64,000 nucleotides of DNA from Bacteroidota bacterium. GTDB lineage: Bacteria > Bacteroidota > Ignavibacteria > Ignavibacteriales > Ignavibacteriaceae. Made by a program: the position numbers and the translations under genes. The notes under the pieces are model-generated. The model saw only the letters and a program-made list of their open reading frames with translations, ran no database searches and was not told the DNA's origin. Shown here piece by piece: positions 8,526 to 18,462 of this stretch. The DNA lies in contig JAJYDC010000013.1 in the NCBI GenBank assembly GCA_021777835.1, positions 19,592 to 83,591 of the forward strand, given 5' to 3'. Numbering within the stretch: the stretch's first letter is position 1; the number at the start of each line of letters is the position of its first letter.

Positions 8526-8914
8526 AGAATATTTTAGTTATTGAAGACGATCCCATAACAATCACTTTGTATAAATATATTCTCAAAAAAGCTGGGTATA
8601 ATCTTTTCATACTTGAAGATGGAAACGAAATTCTAAGTCTTTTGAATGATGTTGAAATTCATTTGATTATCATGGATATTAGCTTAAAGAACTCTTATCT
8701 TAATGGTCAAAAAATGGACGGAATTAAGCTTTCTAGTTATATTAAAGGGAACTCAAAATATGTGAATATTCCTATTATTATCGTTACTGCCTATTCAGCC
8801 AAAATCGAAGGCGACGAATTTTTCAAGAAAAGTTTTGCCGATGATGTTCTGACAAAACCAATTATTGACTTTAATTTATTTATTAGTAAAATTGATAGAC
8901 AGATAAAAAATTGA
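8522..8914 (+). CDS. Stand-alone receiver-domain response regulator
   Basis: A 130-residue single receiver domain. Acidic pocket in VIEDDP near residue 8, phospho-acceptor Asp in LIIMDISL (about residue 49), Thr in IIIVTAYS and the conserved Lys in DVLTKPI (about residue 116). An insertion of about eight residues (KNSYLNGQKM) follows the phosphorylation site. There is no output domain, so it probably acts by protein contact, as CheY-like or Spo0F-like proteins do. It overlaps motB upstream by four bases and the following receiver protein downstream, so it is transcribed with the flagellar operon; the partner kinase may be the PAS kinase at 10289. Confidence 0.88.
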   Translation: MKNILVIEDDPITITLYKYILKKAGYNLFILEDGNEILSLLNDVEIHLIIMDISLKNSYLNGQKMDGIKLSSYIKGNSKYVNIPIIIVTAYSAKIEGDEFFKKSFADDVLTKPIIDFNLFISKIDRQIKN

Positions 8915-9576
8915 AAAAGAATACTGTCCTAATCGTTGAAGATGAAAAAGATACTCTTTTTATTCTTGATAAGCTTTTAACTAAAAATGACTTCCAGGTC
9001 TATACCTCTACTAACGGCCAGGAAGCTTTGAAATTACTCGAAGATATTGTCCCCCAGGTTATTATTGCGGACTGGACTATGCCTATAATGAGCGGACTTG
9101 AGTTGTGCAATTCTATTAAGAAAAACGAGAAATTCAAATCTATTTATTTTATAATCCTTACAGCAAGAGCTTCATTAAAGGATAGAGTAACAGGACTAGA
9201 CTTAGGAGCAGACGACTTCCTTGTGAAGCCTGTCCAAAATCAGGAACTGCTTGCCCGAATTCGCTCCGGCATCAGAATACATAATCTTCAAAACGAACTT
9301 GTAAAAATTGAACATAACAAAGCCCTTATTGAGATGGCTTGCACTATTGGACACAAAATAAACAATCCTTTAAGCAGTCTCGTGGTTTCTATTCATAATA
9401 TTGAAGAAGAAATAAAAAAAATTGAAAAAAATGAAAAGAAATCATTTGATGAGGACTTTGTCATTATTTCTCAATCAATTGAACGAATTAAACTTCTGGT
9501 AAATGACCTTACTCACCTGCAAAATCCTGAAATTATCGATTACACTTCTGACAATAAAATGCTTAAATTAGACTGA
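8911..9576 (+). CDS. Receiver domain fused to a kinase-like dimerisation helix pair, no ATPase
   Basis: Starts with TTG overlapping the previous TGA (TTGA). Residues 1-122 are a receiver: EDEKD acidic pair, phospho-acceptor Asp in VIIADWTMP (about residue 54), LTARAS and VKPVQN. Residues about 130-215 form two long helices with the pattern IEMACTIGHKINNPLSSLVV, which resembles the H-box of histidine kinases (GHxxNNPL), and a second helix ending LVNDLTHLQNPE. There is no N, G1 or G2 box, so no ATPase domain follows. It could be a phosphotransfer or dimerisation partner that takes phosphate from a separate kinase. Receiver call secure, H-box call by motif. Confidence 0.8.
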   Translation: MKKNTVLIVEDEKDTLFILDKLLTKNDFQVYTSTNGQEALKLLEDIVPQVIIADWTMPIMSGLELCNSIKKNEKFKSIYFIILTARASLKDRVTGLDLGADDFLVKPVQNQELLARIRSGIRIHNLQNELVKIEHNKALIEMACTIGHKINNPLSSLVVSIHNIEEEIKKIEKNEKKSFDEDFVIISQSIERIKLLVNDLTHLQNPEIIDYTSDNKMLKLD

Positions 9577-9630
9577 TTTAGCAATCCCCTAAATTATTTT
9601 CCCGTTTTTTCGATTATAATTTGAGGAATT

Positions 9631-10296
9631 ATGGGCATACTAAATAAAATTGATAACATATCAGCCAGAAGCGATTATAATAATGCATCTAAGGCCACTA
9701 ATTCAGGCAATTTATTAAATGTAAACTTTGCCCGCCGGCTAGATATGCACGATAAAGTCGATTTTTCTCCCTCGCTTAGGTATGTAAATAAGATAAATTG
9801 GAAATTGAAGGAATTTAAGCACGTTGTAAATGAAAAGATTTACCTCGACTTTGTTGTTTCTAATTTAGAGTTCCAAACTACAATAGACCTTGCAAATTTT
9901 AGTAATTTGGAGCTCTTAAATTATCTGGTTATGAAAGAAACCGATAATTATAAAACAAAGAAAAAAATCATTACCGATATTTCTTCCTATATCGGAAAAA
10001 CAAATTATAACCAGGAAACTGTTTATATTAAGTTTTTGTCCCTTAACTTATTCTTTCAAAGAGTTGAAGACTCAAATCTATCTGGGGATTTAATAGGAAG
10101 AGATAAATTTGCCGTTGATAATTTCGTCAATGATATTATAAATGGAATAATGAAGGAATTTGACTTATTAAATAATCAAATTTTTATTTTTATCGATAAG
10201 CTTGCAAAATTGAAATTAGGCATAGCAGAAAAAAACACAAATAATAAAAGTGATTTATTAGTAATTAAAAAAATTAACGTATCCAAAATTGACTGA
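9631..10296 (+). CDS. Uncharacterised protein in the flagellar/signalling operon
   Basis: I do not recognise this 221-residue protein. It has no signal peptide, transmembrane helix or cysteine motif. It is Lys/Asn/Asp/Ile-rich and predicted mixed helical. Around residues 40-65 there is a segment DKVDFSPSLRYVNKIN that recalls the D-x-V-x-L/I-S stretch of the anti-sigma factor FlgM, but nothing else in the protein supports that name and it is twice FlgM's length. It lies 54 bases after the receiver-helix protein and overlaps the next kinase gene by eight bases, suggesting a shared signalling function. AT-rich codon use is the same as its neighbours. Confidence 0.6.
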   Translation: MGILNKIDNISARSDYNNASKATNSGNLLNVNFARRLDMHDKVDFSPSLRYVNKINWKLKEFKHVVNEKIYLDFVVSNLEFQTTIDLANFSNLELLNYLVMKETDNYKTKKKIITDISSYIGKTNYNQETVYIKFLSLNLFFQRVEDSNLSGDLIGRDKFAVDNFVNDIINGIMKEFDLLNNQIFIFIDKLAKLKLGIAEKNTNNKSDLLVIKKINVSKID

Positions 10297-12175
10297 TTTT
10301 AACTATAATAACGATAAAGACGGACCTAAGAATTTCATTTCTTTCAGGGAATTTGAAGCTCTTTACCATATGTCAGATAGCAGCCCTTTGGCAATTGTTG
10401 ATGCAACCTTCCGCATTATTTTTTCGAACAGCACTTTTCTAAAGATCTTTAAATTTTATCATAACCAAAAATTCTTTGAGCTGAATTCTGAACCTGACTT
10501 GCGCAATATGTTGCTGATATTGACAAATAGCAGCTATAATAATATGCAGTTTGATCTTTTTTACTCCCCTGAACATAACCTTGAATCGAGTGACTTCAAT
10601 GTCCAAGCCGAAAGAATTTTTATTGAAGAACATGAATATTTTGTATTAGTTTTTAAATCACTTAAAGAAAAAAATAAGCTTGAAGACAGAATAAACGATC
10701 TTCATAATGCCCTGGAATATGGGAATGTGCCGATTATTATAACAAATGATTCAGGTATAATAACATATTCTACTACTTCATTTGAGAAAATATTAAAAAC
10801 CGGAATAGAAATTATTTATAACCAGTCCGTCGTTGATGCACTTGCATTTTATTTAACCAATGAGGATAAAAAGGAACTTCAAGACGCAATTAACAATGTC
10901 AAGGTATGGAATAAGATTATTTCGTCTACAAGTTTTGATGGAAATACACTTTATGAAGAGTTGAAATTGAATCCTATCTTTATTGAAGGCAAGGATACAC
11001 TAAATTTCATCTTAACAGCGAATGATATTACAAATTATATCTTGAAAAATCTTTTTATCAGAAAATCCGAAAGACGCCTTAAATCAATTATTAATAATAT
11101 TTCCGATCTTCTTTTCATATTTAAGTTCAAAGACGGAAAATATCTTTTTGAAAATGCAAATGAAAATTTTTGCAGAATATTTTCAATAAATAAAGTTACT
11201 GCTGTCAAAAAGGAAATTAGCTCAGTCTTAAATACCGAATTTTTTATTGAGATAATGAATTCAATAAAACAATTTGAAGGCAACGATATCTCATTTGTCG
11301 AATTTAAATTTGTTGGTAATGAAAACAACCAGTACAGTGTAAAAATCTCTATAATTAAAGATGATCTGGAAAAAGAAGATATTTATATTGTTGGAATGCA
11401 GGATATTACAGATCAAGTTCTCTACCAGGAACGGCTAAAGAAGGCATATGAAAAGGAAATAAGCCTTAATAAAATGAAGACCGCATTCTTAGAAAATATG
11501 TCTCATGAAATTAGAACACCCTTTAATGCTATTGTCGGCTATTCAGAAATAATAGATGATTGCATTAAAAGTAAGGAATATGACGCTATTTTAGAGTTGA
11601 TTAGCTCCTTCAAGGATGTACTAAGTCGGGTTCTCAATTTATTTAATAACATTGTCGAAGTATTTCAAATATATTCTGGGGAGGTCGAACTTGATTTAGT
11701 TGCCCTTAATTGTAATCAGGTTCTTAAATCAGTCTATAACAAAAAACTTATAGAAGCACAAAAGAAAAATCTTGAATTTCTTTTAGAGATAGATGAGGAA
11801 AACTTAACTGTAAAGACAGATTGGATAAAATTAGAAAAAATAGTCGACTCTCTTGTTAGCAATGCAATTAAATATACAGATAGCGGCGAAATTATTATAA
11901 ATTCTTTCGCTCTTAATGATAAGGTTCAAATCATAATCTCAGACTCTGGAAAAGGGATTGAAGATTCTGATATTAAGAGACTCTATGAGCCTTTTGTTCA
12001 ATCAGAAGATGCTTATGTGCGAAATTATGAAGGCGCAGGACTTGGTTTGACGATTGCATATCAACTAACCAAGTTGATGAACGGTGATTTTGAGATCCAA
12101 AGCGAAAAAGAAAAAGGCACAAAGATTATTATAACCTTTCCTAAAGTTGAAGAATCAGTTCCGGAGGAATTTTAA
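10289..12175 (+). CDS. Cytosolic PAS-domain sensor histidine kinase
   Basis: A 628-residue kinase with no transmembrane helix. About three PAS-like domains (roughly 20-125, 135-255 and 260-385; the last ends in GMQDITDQVLYQERL, a typical PAS-to-kinase linker) precede a HisKA domain with the phospho-acceptor His at about residue 406 in MSHEIRTPFNAIVGY. The HATPase domain has the N-box SNAIKYTDSG, G1 DSGKGIEDSD and G2 GAGLGLTIAYQL. It starts with TTG inside the previous gene. It is the only complete kinase directly attached to the flagellar operon, so it is a candidate partner for the two receiver proteins upstream. The ligand of the PAS domains cannot be read. Confidence 0.9.
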   Translation: MTDFNYNNDKDGPKNFISFREFEALYHMSDSSPLAIVDATFRIIFSNSTFLKIFKFYHNQKFFELNSEPDLRNMLLILTNSSYNNMQFDLFYSPEHNLESSDFNVQAERIFIEEHEYFVLVFKSLKEKNKLEDRINDLHNALEYGNVPIIITNDSGIITYSTTSFEKILKTGIEIIYNQSVVDALAFYLTNEDKKELQDAINNVKVWNKIISSTSFDGNTLYEELKLNPIFIEGKDTLNFILTANDITNYILKNLFIRKSERRLKSIINNISDLLFIFKFKDGKYLFENANENFCRIFSINKVTAVKKEISSVLNTEFFIEIMNSIKQFEGNDISFVEFKFVGNENNQYSVKISIIKDDLEKEDIYIVGMQDITDQVLYQERLKKAYEKEISLNKMKTAFLENMSHEIRTPFNAIVGYSEIIDDCIKSKEYDAILELISSFKDVLSRVLNLFNNIVEVFQIYSGEVELDLVALNCNQVLKSVYNKKLIEAQKKNLEFLLEIDEENLTVKTDWIKLEKIVDSLVSNAIKYTDSGEIIINSFALNDKVQIIISDSGKGIEDSDIKRLYEPFVQSEDAYVRNYEGAGLGLTIAYQLTKLMNGDFEIQSEKEKGTKIIITFPKVEESVPEEF

Positions 12176-12544
12176 TTTATTCCAAATGAGTCAATAACTA
12201 ATCGTTAGAAGTAGAGTTTTTAATAATATAAAGTAATTTTTTATTTTAAGTCATAATGAGCAATATCCCTGAATATAGTCTCAGAATATATATTCCGATT
12301 GACAATCGAAATAATAAATTATATTTTAATAAACATAATATTGACAATAACACGGAATAACTGGGTGAGCGTTCATGATTGATAAATATGGGACATTCTT
12401 CATATCTATTTTGTCATTTTTCCTCTACAATTCATAAACATTCCCTTGATAATTAAATTATGTATCCAAAACCTAAATTGCATCGTCTGTTTTGGTTTTG
12501 CTGTAACTACTTTATACACAAATATATAGCCATTTAATACTATT
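12176..12544. other. 369-base intergenic region, AT-rich, no gene seen
   Basis: Separates the end of the flagellar-linked operon from the large membrane kinase. The sequence is strongly AT-rich, has only short frames on both strands, and shows no clear terminator with a T-tract. The nearest candidates for promoter elements are ATTGACAAT at about 12299-12307 and TATTGACAATAA at about 12340-12351, but I cannot pair either confidently with a -10 box. It most likely carries the promoter of the kinase at 12545. Confidence 0.5.
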
Positions 12545-15500
12545 ATGATTAAGTCAAATAAAATATTAGCAAATAGGAGTTATATCCTGGCTTTAACAGG
12601 CTTAATGAGTATCATTTTGATTATTGGAGCATTCATTTACTATTCTTATGAGTCAAATATTATTCGAAACACAATTCATTATGAACTAAAATCATTAGCT
12701 GAGCTGAAAATTGACCAGGTAGCAAACTGGAATAGGGAAAGAATATCAGATGCTAGAGCCCTTTCCTCTGACCCCCTTTTTATTAAAAACATTGAAAGTT
12801 ATTTAGTTAGCAAAAATCAAAGCAACAAGAAAATTATTAATGAACAAACTTCCTTAGTTACAGTAAATAAAATTTATAAAAACATTTTAATCGTTTCTAA
12901 TAGGGGCAAACTGATTACTTCTTTTAACAAGGGGCTAATTCCTCTGGATTCTGTTACTGTAAATTATGTTGAGATGGCTAGAATACAAAAAAGGATTCTT
13001 AACTCAGGATTATATTACGATAGTATCCAAAAGAAAATTCAGCTTGATTATATTGCCCCTATTATTGGAAAGAATGATTCAGTAATTGCAGCAGTAATTC
13101 TTAGAGTAGATCCCAAAGATTACCTGTTACCCCTAATTCAAGCACCTTTCCTGCAAATTAAATCATTCGATGCCTTTCTTGTAAAAAAGGATTCTTCTAG
13201 AGCTATTTATCTTAGCCCAATAAGAAATATTGTTGATTCTAACCTTAGCCTTAATGAAATCTTACAGAAAAAATTTATTCTATCAGTTCAAGCAGCATCT
13301 GGATATGATGGCTTCGTTGATGGCAAAGATCATGCAGGAAATAGTGTGCTGGCATATGTCTCCCTTGTCCATGGCACCAATTGGTATGTAGTCTCTGAAG
13401 TCCATAAAAGTGAAATATATTCTGATCTCCATACTAAGCTGATTTTTATAGTATTATTTACACTGCTTCTTATATTTGCACTTTCCGCCGGACTCTTCTT
13501 CATTTACAGCCAGGTTCAGAAAAATCTCTTTAAAGAATTATTTATAAAAGAAAAGGAACTACGTGAATATCACGAAGAATTCCGAACAATTCTTTACAGC
13601 ATTGGAGACGGTGTAATTATTACTGACTCATTAGGTTTAGTTAAACAGTTGAATCTTCCTGCGGAAGGAATGACTGGTTGGTCTGAACAAGATGCAATAG
13701 GAAAAAGAATAGACGAAGTTTTTAATATCATTCTAGAGGGAACAAGAGAAATAGTGGAAAGTCCCGTCAAAAGAGTGTTAAGAGAAGGAGCCATTGTTGG
13801 ACTTGCTAATCACACATTACTAATTTCTAAAGATGGAATTGAAACTCCGATTGCAGATAGCGGAGCTCCAATTCGTAATGAAATGGGTGGTATAGACGGC
13901 GTAGTCTTGGTCTTTCGAGATAAAAGCGAAGAACACAAATCTGAAAAACTTATTCGGCAAAGTGAAGCTCGGTTAAGACGGGCTGAACTTACATCAAAAT
14001 CAGGTAACTGGGAATTGCATCTTAATTCCAATATTATGATTTCCTCCGAAGGTGCTAGAAAGATATATGGACTATCAGGAAAGGATTTTGATTACAATAC
14101 TATCAAAGTAGTGCCCTTGCCTGAATATCGGGCAAAACTTGATGCAGCTATTAAGAATTTAATGAATAATAATGAACCTTACGATCTTGAATTCAAAATT
14201 AAAACCGTCGACACCGGGGAAATAAAATACGTCCATTCTATTGCTCAGTTTGATAGACAAAGTAATATTCTCTTCGGAGTTATACATGACATTTCTGAAC
14301 GCAAAAACGCTGAACTAGCAATGCGCGAAAGCGAAGAGCGCTTTAGAACTATTTATAATGCGGCACCTGATGGTATTTCTATTTCGGAAATCAATACGGG
14401 CTTATTAGTTGAAATTAATGAAGCGTATGTGAGAATATTTGGATTCGAAAAAGAAGAGGTAATTGGCAAAACTTCTTTTGAAATTGGAATATGGGTAAAT
14501 GATGATGACCGTAAAACAATTATAAATGAACTTCAAAATTATGGTAAGTATAATAATAAGGAAATTGTTTTTAAACGAAAGGACGGCTCTATAATCCATA
14601 CTATTATATCTGGAAGAGAAGTTTCTATTCATGGTTATAAGTATATGCTTACAATTGTAAATGATATTACTGAATTGTTCAATATTGGGATGATACTCAG
14701 AAAAAGTGAAGAGCGTTTTCGCACTACGTTATATAGTATTGGTGACGGCGTTATTGCCACCGATGAAAACAGCATTATCCAGCATATCAATCCTGTTGCA
14801 GAACAGTTAACAGGTTGGAAGGAAAGCGAAGCCAAAAACAAACCTCTAGAAGAGGTCTTCAAAATTATAAATGAAACAACAAGAAACTCGGTTGAAAACC
14901 CCGTGAATAAAGTTCTTAAAGAAGGGAAGATTGTCGGACTGGCGAACCATACTTTGCTCATTTCAAAAGATGGTAAAGAAATTCCCATTGCAGATAGTGG
15001 GGCACCGATCCGGAATGAAAATGGTGATATTGATGGAGTTGTTCTTGTTTTTCGTGACCAGTTAAAAGAAAGAGCTGCGCAAAAAATCCTAAAAGAAAGT
15101 GAGTCACAATTAAAACAATCTCAACGTGTGGCTCGTATAGGATATTATATCTTTGATATTAAAACAGGAATATGGACGAGCTCCGAAATGCTCGATGAAA
15201 TTTTTGGAATTGATATTAACTATAAACGGGACTACGAAGGTTGGCTTAATATTGTTACTCCAGAACAGCGCGAAGAAATGTCATTCTATTTCGCAAATAA
15301 TGTTTTGAAAGATAAAAACCAGTTTAACAAAGAGTATAAAGTATTAAAAAGAAACGTTAATTCAATAATATGGGTTCAGGGTCTTGGAAACCTGGAGCTG
15401 GATAAAAACGGTAACCCGTCAAGAATGTTCGGTACTATTCAAGATATAACTGAGCGTAAGAAAGCTCAGAATATAATTGAACAGTCTCTGGTAGAAAAAG

Positions 15501-16099
15501 AAATTCTACTTAAAGAAATCCATCATAGGGTTAAGAATAATTTTCAAAGAATTATTAGCCTTATTTCCCTGCAGGCAGATTTAATTGAAGATAAATATGT
15601 CCTGGATATATTTGGCGAATTGCAGTCAAGACTTCGCTCTATGTCTCTCATTCACGAACTCATGTATGGAACCGGTAATTTTACGGCTGTTGACATCAAA
15701 GAGTATATAGAAAGTCTTGCTAATTACTTAATTAAAACGTACTCTTCTTATGGGCGTATAACCCTAAATTTTGATTTGGAAAGCCATAACCTTAATCTTG
15801 ACTCGATTATTCCGTGCGGCCTAATCATAAACGAAATTATTACGAATTCATTAAAATATGGCTTCCCTAATGAATCCGAAGGAAATATTTATATTTCATT
15901 TAAGAAAAATGAAGATGAATTTTCGCTGATCTTGTCTGATAATGGAATAGGAATAAAAAATAAAATTGACTTCGAAGATATTAACTCACTTGGGCTAAGA
16001 TTAGTTCATCTTCTTACCAAACAATTAAGGGGATCGCTTGAAGTTATTCAACCTCACAGGGGCATACAATTCATAATAAAATTTGATGGAGATAGTTAG
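12545..16099 (+). CDS. Membrane sensor kinase: extracytoplasmic domain, five PAS, HisKA_2
   Basis: A 1184-residue protein. Transmembrane helices at about 14-34 and 298-322 bracket a periplasmic sensor of about 260 residues with a Cache-like look (LDYIAPIIGKNDSVIAAVIL strand pair), followed by five PAS domains (about 345-460, 475-590, 600-715, 722-840, 850-970). The kinase core is of the HisKA_2 type, with His993 in EIHHRVKNNFQRIISLISLQ, and an ATPase domain with NEIITNSLKYGFP and DNGIGI. PAS domains one and four are near-identical copies. Its 3' end overlaps the receiver-kinase hybrid at 16083, a likely phosphorelay partner. The periplasmic ligand is unknown. Confidence 0.92.
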   Translation: MIKSNKILANRSYILALTGLMSIILIIGAFIYYSYESNIIRNTIHYELKSLAELKIDQVANWNRERISDARALSSDPLFIKNIESYLVSKNQSNKKIINEQTSLVTVNKIYKNILIVSNRGKLITSFNKGLIPLDSVTVNYVEMARIQKRILNSGLYYDSIQKKIQLDYIAPIIGKNDSVIAAVILRVDPKDYLLPLIQAPFLQIKSFDAFLVKKDSSRAIYLSPIRNIVDSNLSLNEILQKKFILSVQAASGYDGFVDGKDHAGNSVLAYVSLVHGTNWYVVSEVHKSEIYSDLHTKLIFIVLFTLLLIFALSAGLFFIYSQVQKNLFKELFIKEKELREYHEEFRTILYSIGDGVIITDSLGLVKQLNLPAEGMTGWSEQDAIGKRIDEVFNIILEGTREIVESPVKRVLREGAIVGLANHTLLISKDGIETPIADSGAPIRNEMGGIDGVVLVFRDKSEEHKSEKLIRQSEARLRRAELTSKSGNWELHLNSNIMISSEGARKIYGLSGKDFDYNTIKVVPLPEYRAKLDAAIKNLMNNNEPYDLEFKIKTVDTGEIKYVHSIAQFDRQSNILFGVIHDISERKNAELAMRESEERFRTIYNAAPDGISISEINTGLLVEINEAYVRIFGFEKEEVIGKTSFEIGIWVNDDDRKTIINELQNYGKYNNKEIVFKRKDGSIIHTIISGREVSIHGYKYMLTIVNDITELFNIGMILRKSEERFRTTLYSIGDGVIATDENSIIQHINPVAEQLTGWKESEAKNKPLEEVFKIINETTRNSVENPVNKVLKEGKIVGLANHTLLISKDGKEIPIADSGAPIRNENGDIDGVVLVFRDQLKERAAQKILKESESQLKQSQRVARIGYYIFDIKTGIWTSSEMLDEIFGIDINYKRDYEGWLNIVTPEQREEMSFYFANNVLKDKNQFNKEYKVLKRNVNSIIWVQGLGNLELDKNGNPSRMFGTIQDITERKKAQNIIEQSLVEKEILLKEIHHRVKNNFQRIISLISLQADLIEDKYVLDIFGELQSRLRSMSLIHELMYGTGNFTAVDIKEYIESLANYLIKTYSSYGRITLNFDLESHNLNLDSIIPCGLIINEIITNSLKYGFPNESEGNIYISFKKNEDEFSLILSDNGIGIKNKIDFEDINSLGLRLVHLLTKQLRGSLEVIQPHRGIQFIIKFDGDS

Positions 16100-18404
16100 C
16101 TTGAGTAATCAACTTAATTCAAAAGCAAACATCCTAATAGTTGATGACGACGTTCTGATTGCCGAAAGCATTAGGTTTCTAATAAAAAAGGCAGGCTATA
16201 ATTCAATAGGAATTGCAGTTTCCGGTGCCCAGGCTATAGAATTAGCTAAAGAAAAACAACCTAATTTAATACTGATGGATATTAATCTTGGGGATTCAAT
16301 TGGAGGCATTACTGCTGCTACTGAGATCCAAGAATTTGCCGATATTCCGTTTATATTCCTAACTGCTTATTCTGATCCTGCAACTATTGAAAAAGCTAAG
16401 AAGGTTGGACCATTCGGATACCTAATTAAACCCTTCGATAATCGTGAGGTGCTGGTAGCAATCGAAACTGCACTTTACAAACATTCATTCGATAAAAAGA
16501 TAAAAGAGCAGGAACTGTTGTTTAGAACTGTTGCTAACCATGCATATGAATGGGAATCATGGCTATTACCCGATCTGAAATTCAAATATTGCTCTCCCTC
16601 TTGTGAAAGAGTTACGGGGTTCAAAGATATAGAGTTTATGTCTAACCCTCATTTGCTCTCTGAAATAGTGCATCCTGATGATAGAGAAAGTTTCGAATAT
16701 CATATAAATAAATTTCATTCCGAAAAGATAGATGAAACTGTGGAAGGTTTTGAATTTAGAATTAATGATAAATTCGGTAGGGTAAAACATATTCGCCATA
16801 CATGTATTTCAATTATTGATGAAAAGGATAATTATCTCGGTAGAAGAGTTACGAACGTGGATATTACTGAACGTATGGAAGCTCAAGAAGCGTTGAAAGA
16901 AAGTGAGGTTAGATATAGAAGATTAGTAGACAACGCGCCTATTAGTATTGCTGTCTATCAAAATGGTGTATTTGTATTTGTGAATACTTTTGGACTAAAG
17001 TTGATGGGAGCATCTAGCCCTGCAGATCTTTTAGGTAAGTCGGTATTGGAAATCGTTCATCCGGATTCATTAAATGAAGTTGTCAATCGAATGCTTCTAG
17101 TTGCCAATAGCAGTGAACTACCTGCCTTTGAAGAGCGGCTTATTAAACTTGACGGGACTATTTTTGATGCCGAAGTTACCGCTAGTAGTACACTTTTTAA
17201 TGGTAAACCTGCAGCTCAAGTTATTGTCAAGGACATTACAGAACGAAAACTTATTGAAAACGAACTTAAGAAATATCGCGAGCACCTTGAAGATATTGTA
17301 GAAGAAAGAACATTGGAGTTAACAAGCTCAGAGGAACGGTTTAAGAAACTATCAGAGTTGTCGAAAGACTCTATCTCCAGAATTGATAGAAATTATAGGT
17401 TATGCTATGCCAATAGTATATTAGCTTCAAGGTGGGGAACGAAAATTGAGAATATCCTTGGTAGGTCGTTTAAGGAATTGGGGGCCCCAAAAGAAATTGT
17501 AAATATTGAAGAAGCAGCAATTAAGAAAGTATTTACTACCGGAAAAGAAAATAGAATTGAGCTTAATCTGCCAAGCGGGCAATGGATAGACTGGTACTTG
17601 GTTCCTGAATTTAATGCTCTCAATGAGGTAGAGACAGTGCTAGGCTTTGGTAGAGATATTACTGAAATTAAAAATTTGCAGGAGAATATTCAAAAAGCAT
17701 TTGTGAAGGAAAAGGAGCTTAATGAGATAAAAACAAACTTTGTCTCTTTTGCTTCGCATGAATTTAGAACTCCTCTTACCTCAATCCAAAGTTCAACGGA
17801 CTTGTTAAAATTGTTCGGAAGAACATGGAGCGAAGAAAAATATAATAAATATTTATCTCAAATTGGTTCTTCAGTCGACGAGATGACCCATATGCTTAAT
17901 CAAGTCCTGACATTAAACAAAGCTGAAAAGGGAAAACAGAAATTTGAAGTTGATCTCATTCCGTTGCGATCGCTAATTGAAGAGGTCATAAAGAACATAG
18001 AAACGCTTCCATATTTCAATCACAATGTTGAAGTAATCTATAATATTCAGAATAATGAATTTTTTCTGGATGGTGAAATAATTAAAAGGATTCTGAATAA
18101 TTTAGTCTCTAACTCGGTGAAATATTCACCCTCTGAAAGCGCAATTACATTATCCATTTCTCAGCAAGAAAATTATCTGCACTTTAGTGTTCAGGATTAT
18201 GGAATTGGAATTCCAAAAAACGAATTGAAAAATATCTTTGAACCATTCCATAGAGCTTCTAATGTAGGAAGCGCTGAGGGCTCAGGCTTAGGATTGGCTA
18301 TCGTTAAGCAAATGGTTGAGCTGCACAAAGGCACTATGTCTGTTGAAAGCGAAATAAAAAAAGGCACAAAAATTCTATTCAGTATAAACATAGAAAAAGA
18401 TTAA
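16083..18404 (+). CDS. Receiver-PAS-histidine kinase hybrid
   Basis: A 773-residue cytosolic hybrid. Residues about 15-130 are an N-terminal receiver (VDDDVLIAES, Asp in LILMDINLGDS, FLTAYSDP, LIKPFD). Three PAS domains follow (about 140-262, 270-390, 415-535; the first two end in DITERMEAQ and DITERKLIE), a short coiled linker, then HisKA with His559 in ASHEFRTPLTSIQSS and an ATPase domain with LVSNSVKYSP, DYGIGIP and GSGLGLAIV. Start choice: TTG 16083/ATG 16086 overlap the upstream kinase, while TTG 16101 sits just after that gene's stop with GGAG at 16088-16091; 16101 is plausible. A front receiver lets another kinase control this one. Confidence 0.92.
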   Translation: MMEIVSLSNQLNSKANILIVDDDVLIAESIRFLIKKAGYNSIGIAVSGAQAIELAKEKQPNLILMDINLGDSIGGITAATEIQEFADIPFIFLTAYSDPATIEKAKKVGPFGYLIKPFDNREVLVAIETALYKHSFDKKIKEQELLFRTVANHAYEWESWLLPDLKFKYCSPSCERVTGFKDIEFMSNPHLLSEIVHPDDRESFEYHINKFHSEKIDETVEGFEFRINDKFGRVKHIRHTCISIIDEKDNYLGRRVTNVDITERMEAQEALKESEVRYRRLVDNAPISIAVYQNGVFVFVNTFGLKLMGASSPADLLGKSVLEIVHPDSLNEVVNRMLLVANSSELPAFEERLIKLDGTIFDAEVTASSTLFNGKPAAQVIVKDITERKLIENELKKYREHLEDIVEERTLELTSSEERFKKLSELSKDSISRIDRNYRLCYANSILASRWGTKIENILGRSFKELGAPKEIVNIEEAAIKKVFTTGKENRIELNLPSGQWIDWYLVPEFNALNEVETVLGFGRDITEIKNLQENIQKAFVKEKELNEIKTNFVSFASHEFRTPLTSIQSSTDLLKLFGRTWSEEKYNKYLSQIGSSVDEMTHMLNQVLTLNKAEKGKQKFEVDLIPLRSLIEEVIKNIETLPYFNHNVEVIYNIQNNEFFLDGEIIKRILNNLVSNSVKYSPSESAITLSISQQENYLHFSVQDYGIGIPKNELKNIFEPFHRASNVGSAEGSGLGLAIVKQMVELHKGTMSVESEIKKGTKILFSINIEKD

Positions 18405-18462
18405 AATATTTGGAGAGCATAGATAAAAGCAGATTATATTTAAAAAAATATATATTTACTAA

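Noticed and set aside
9631..10296. Naming the unknown 221-residue protein FlgM
   Set aside because: Only one short DKVDFSP-like stretch is similar and the length and remaining sequence do not fit FlgM.
18197..18391. Short minus-strand frames within the histidine kinase genes
   Set aside because: They are antisense to kinase ATPase-domain coding sequence in the correct frame and have no independent support.
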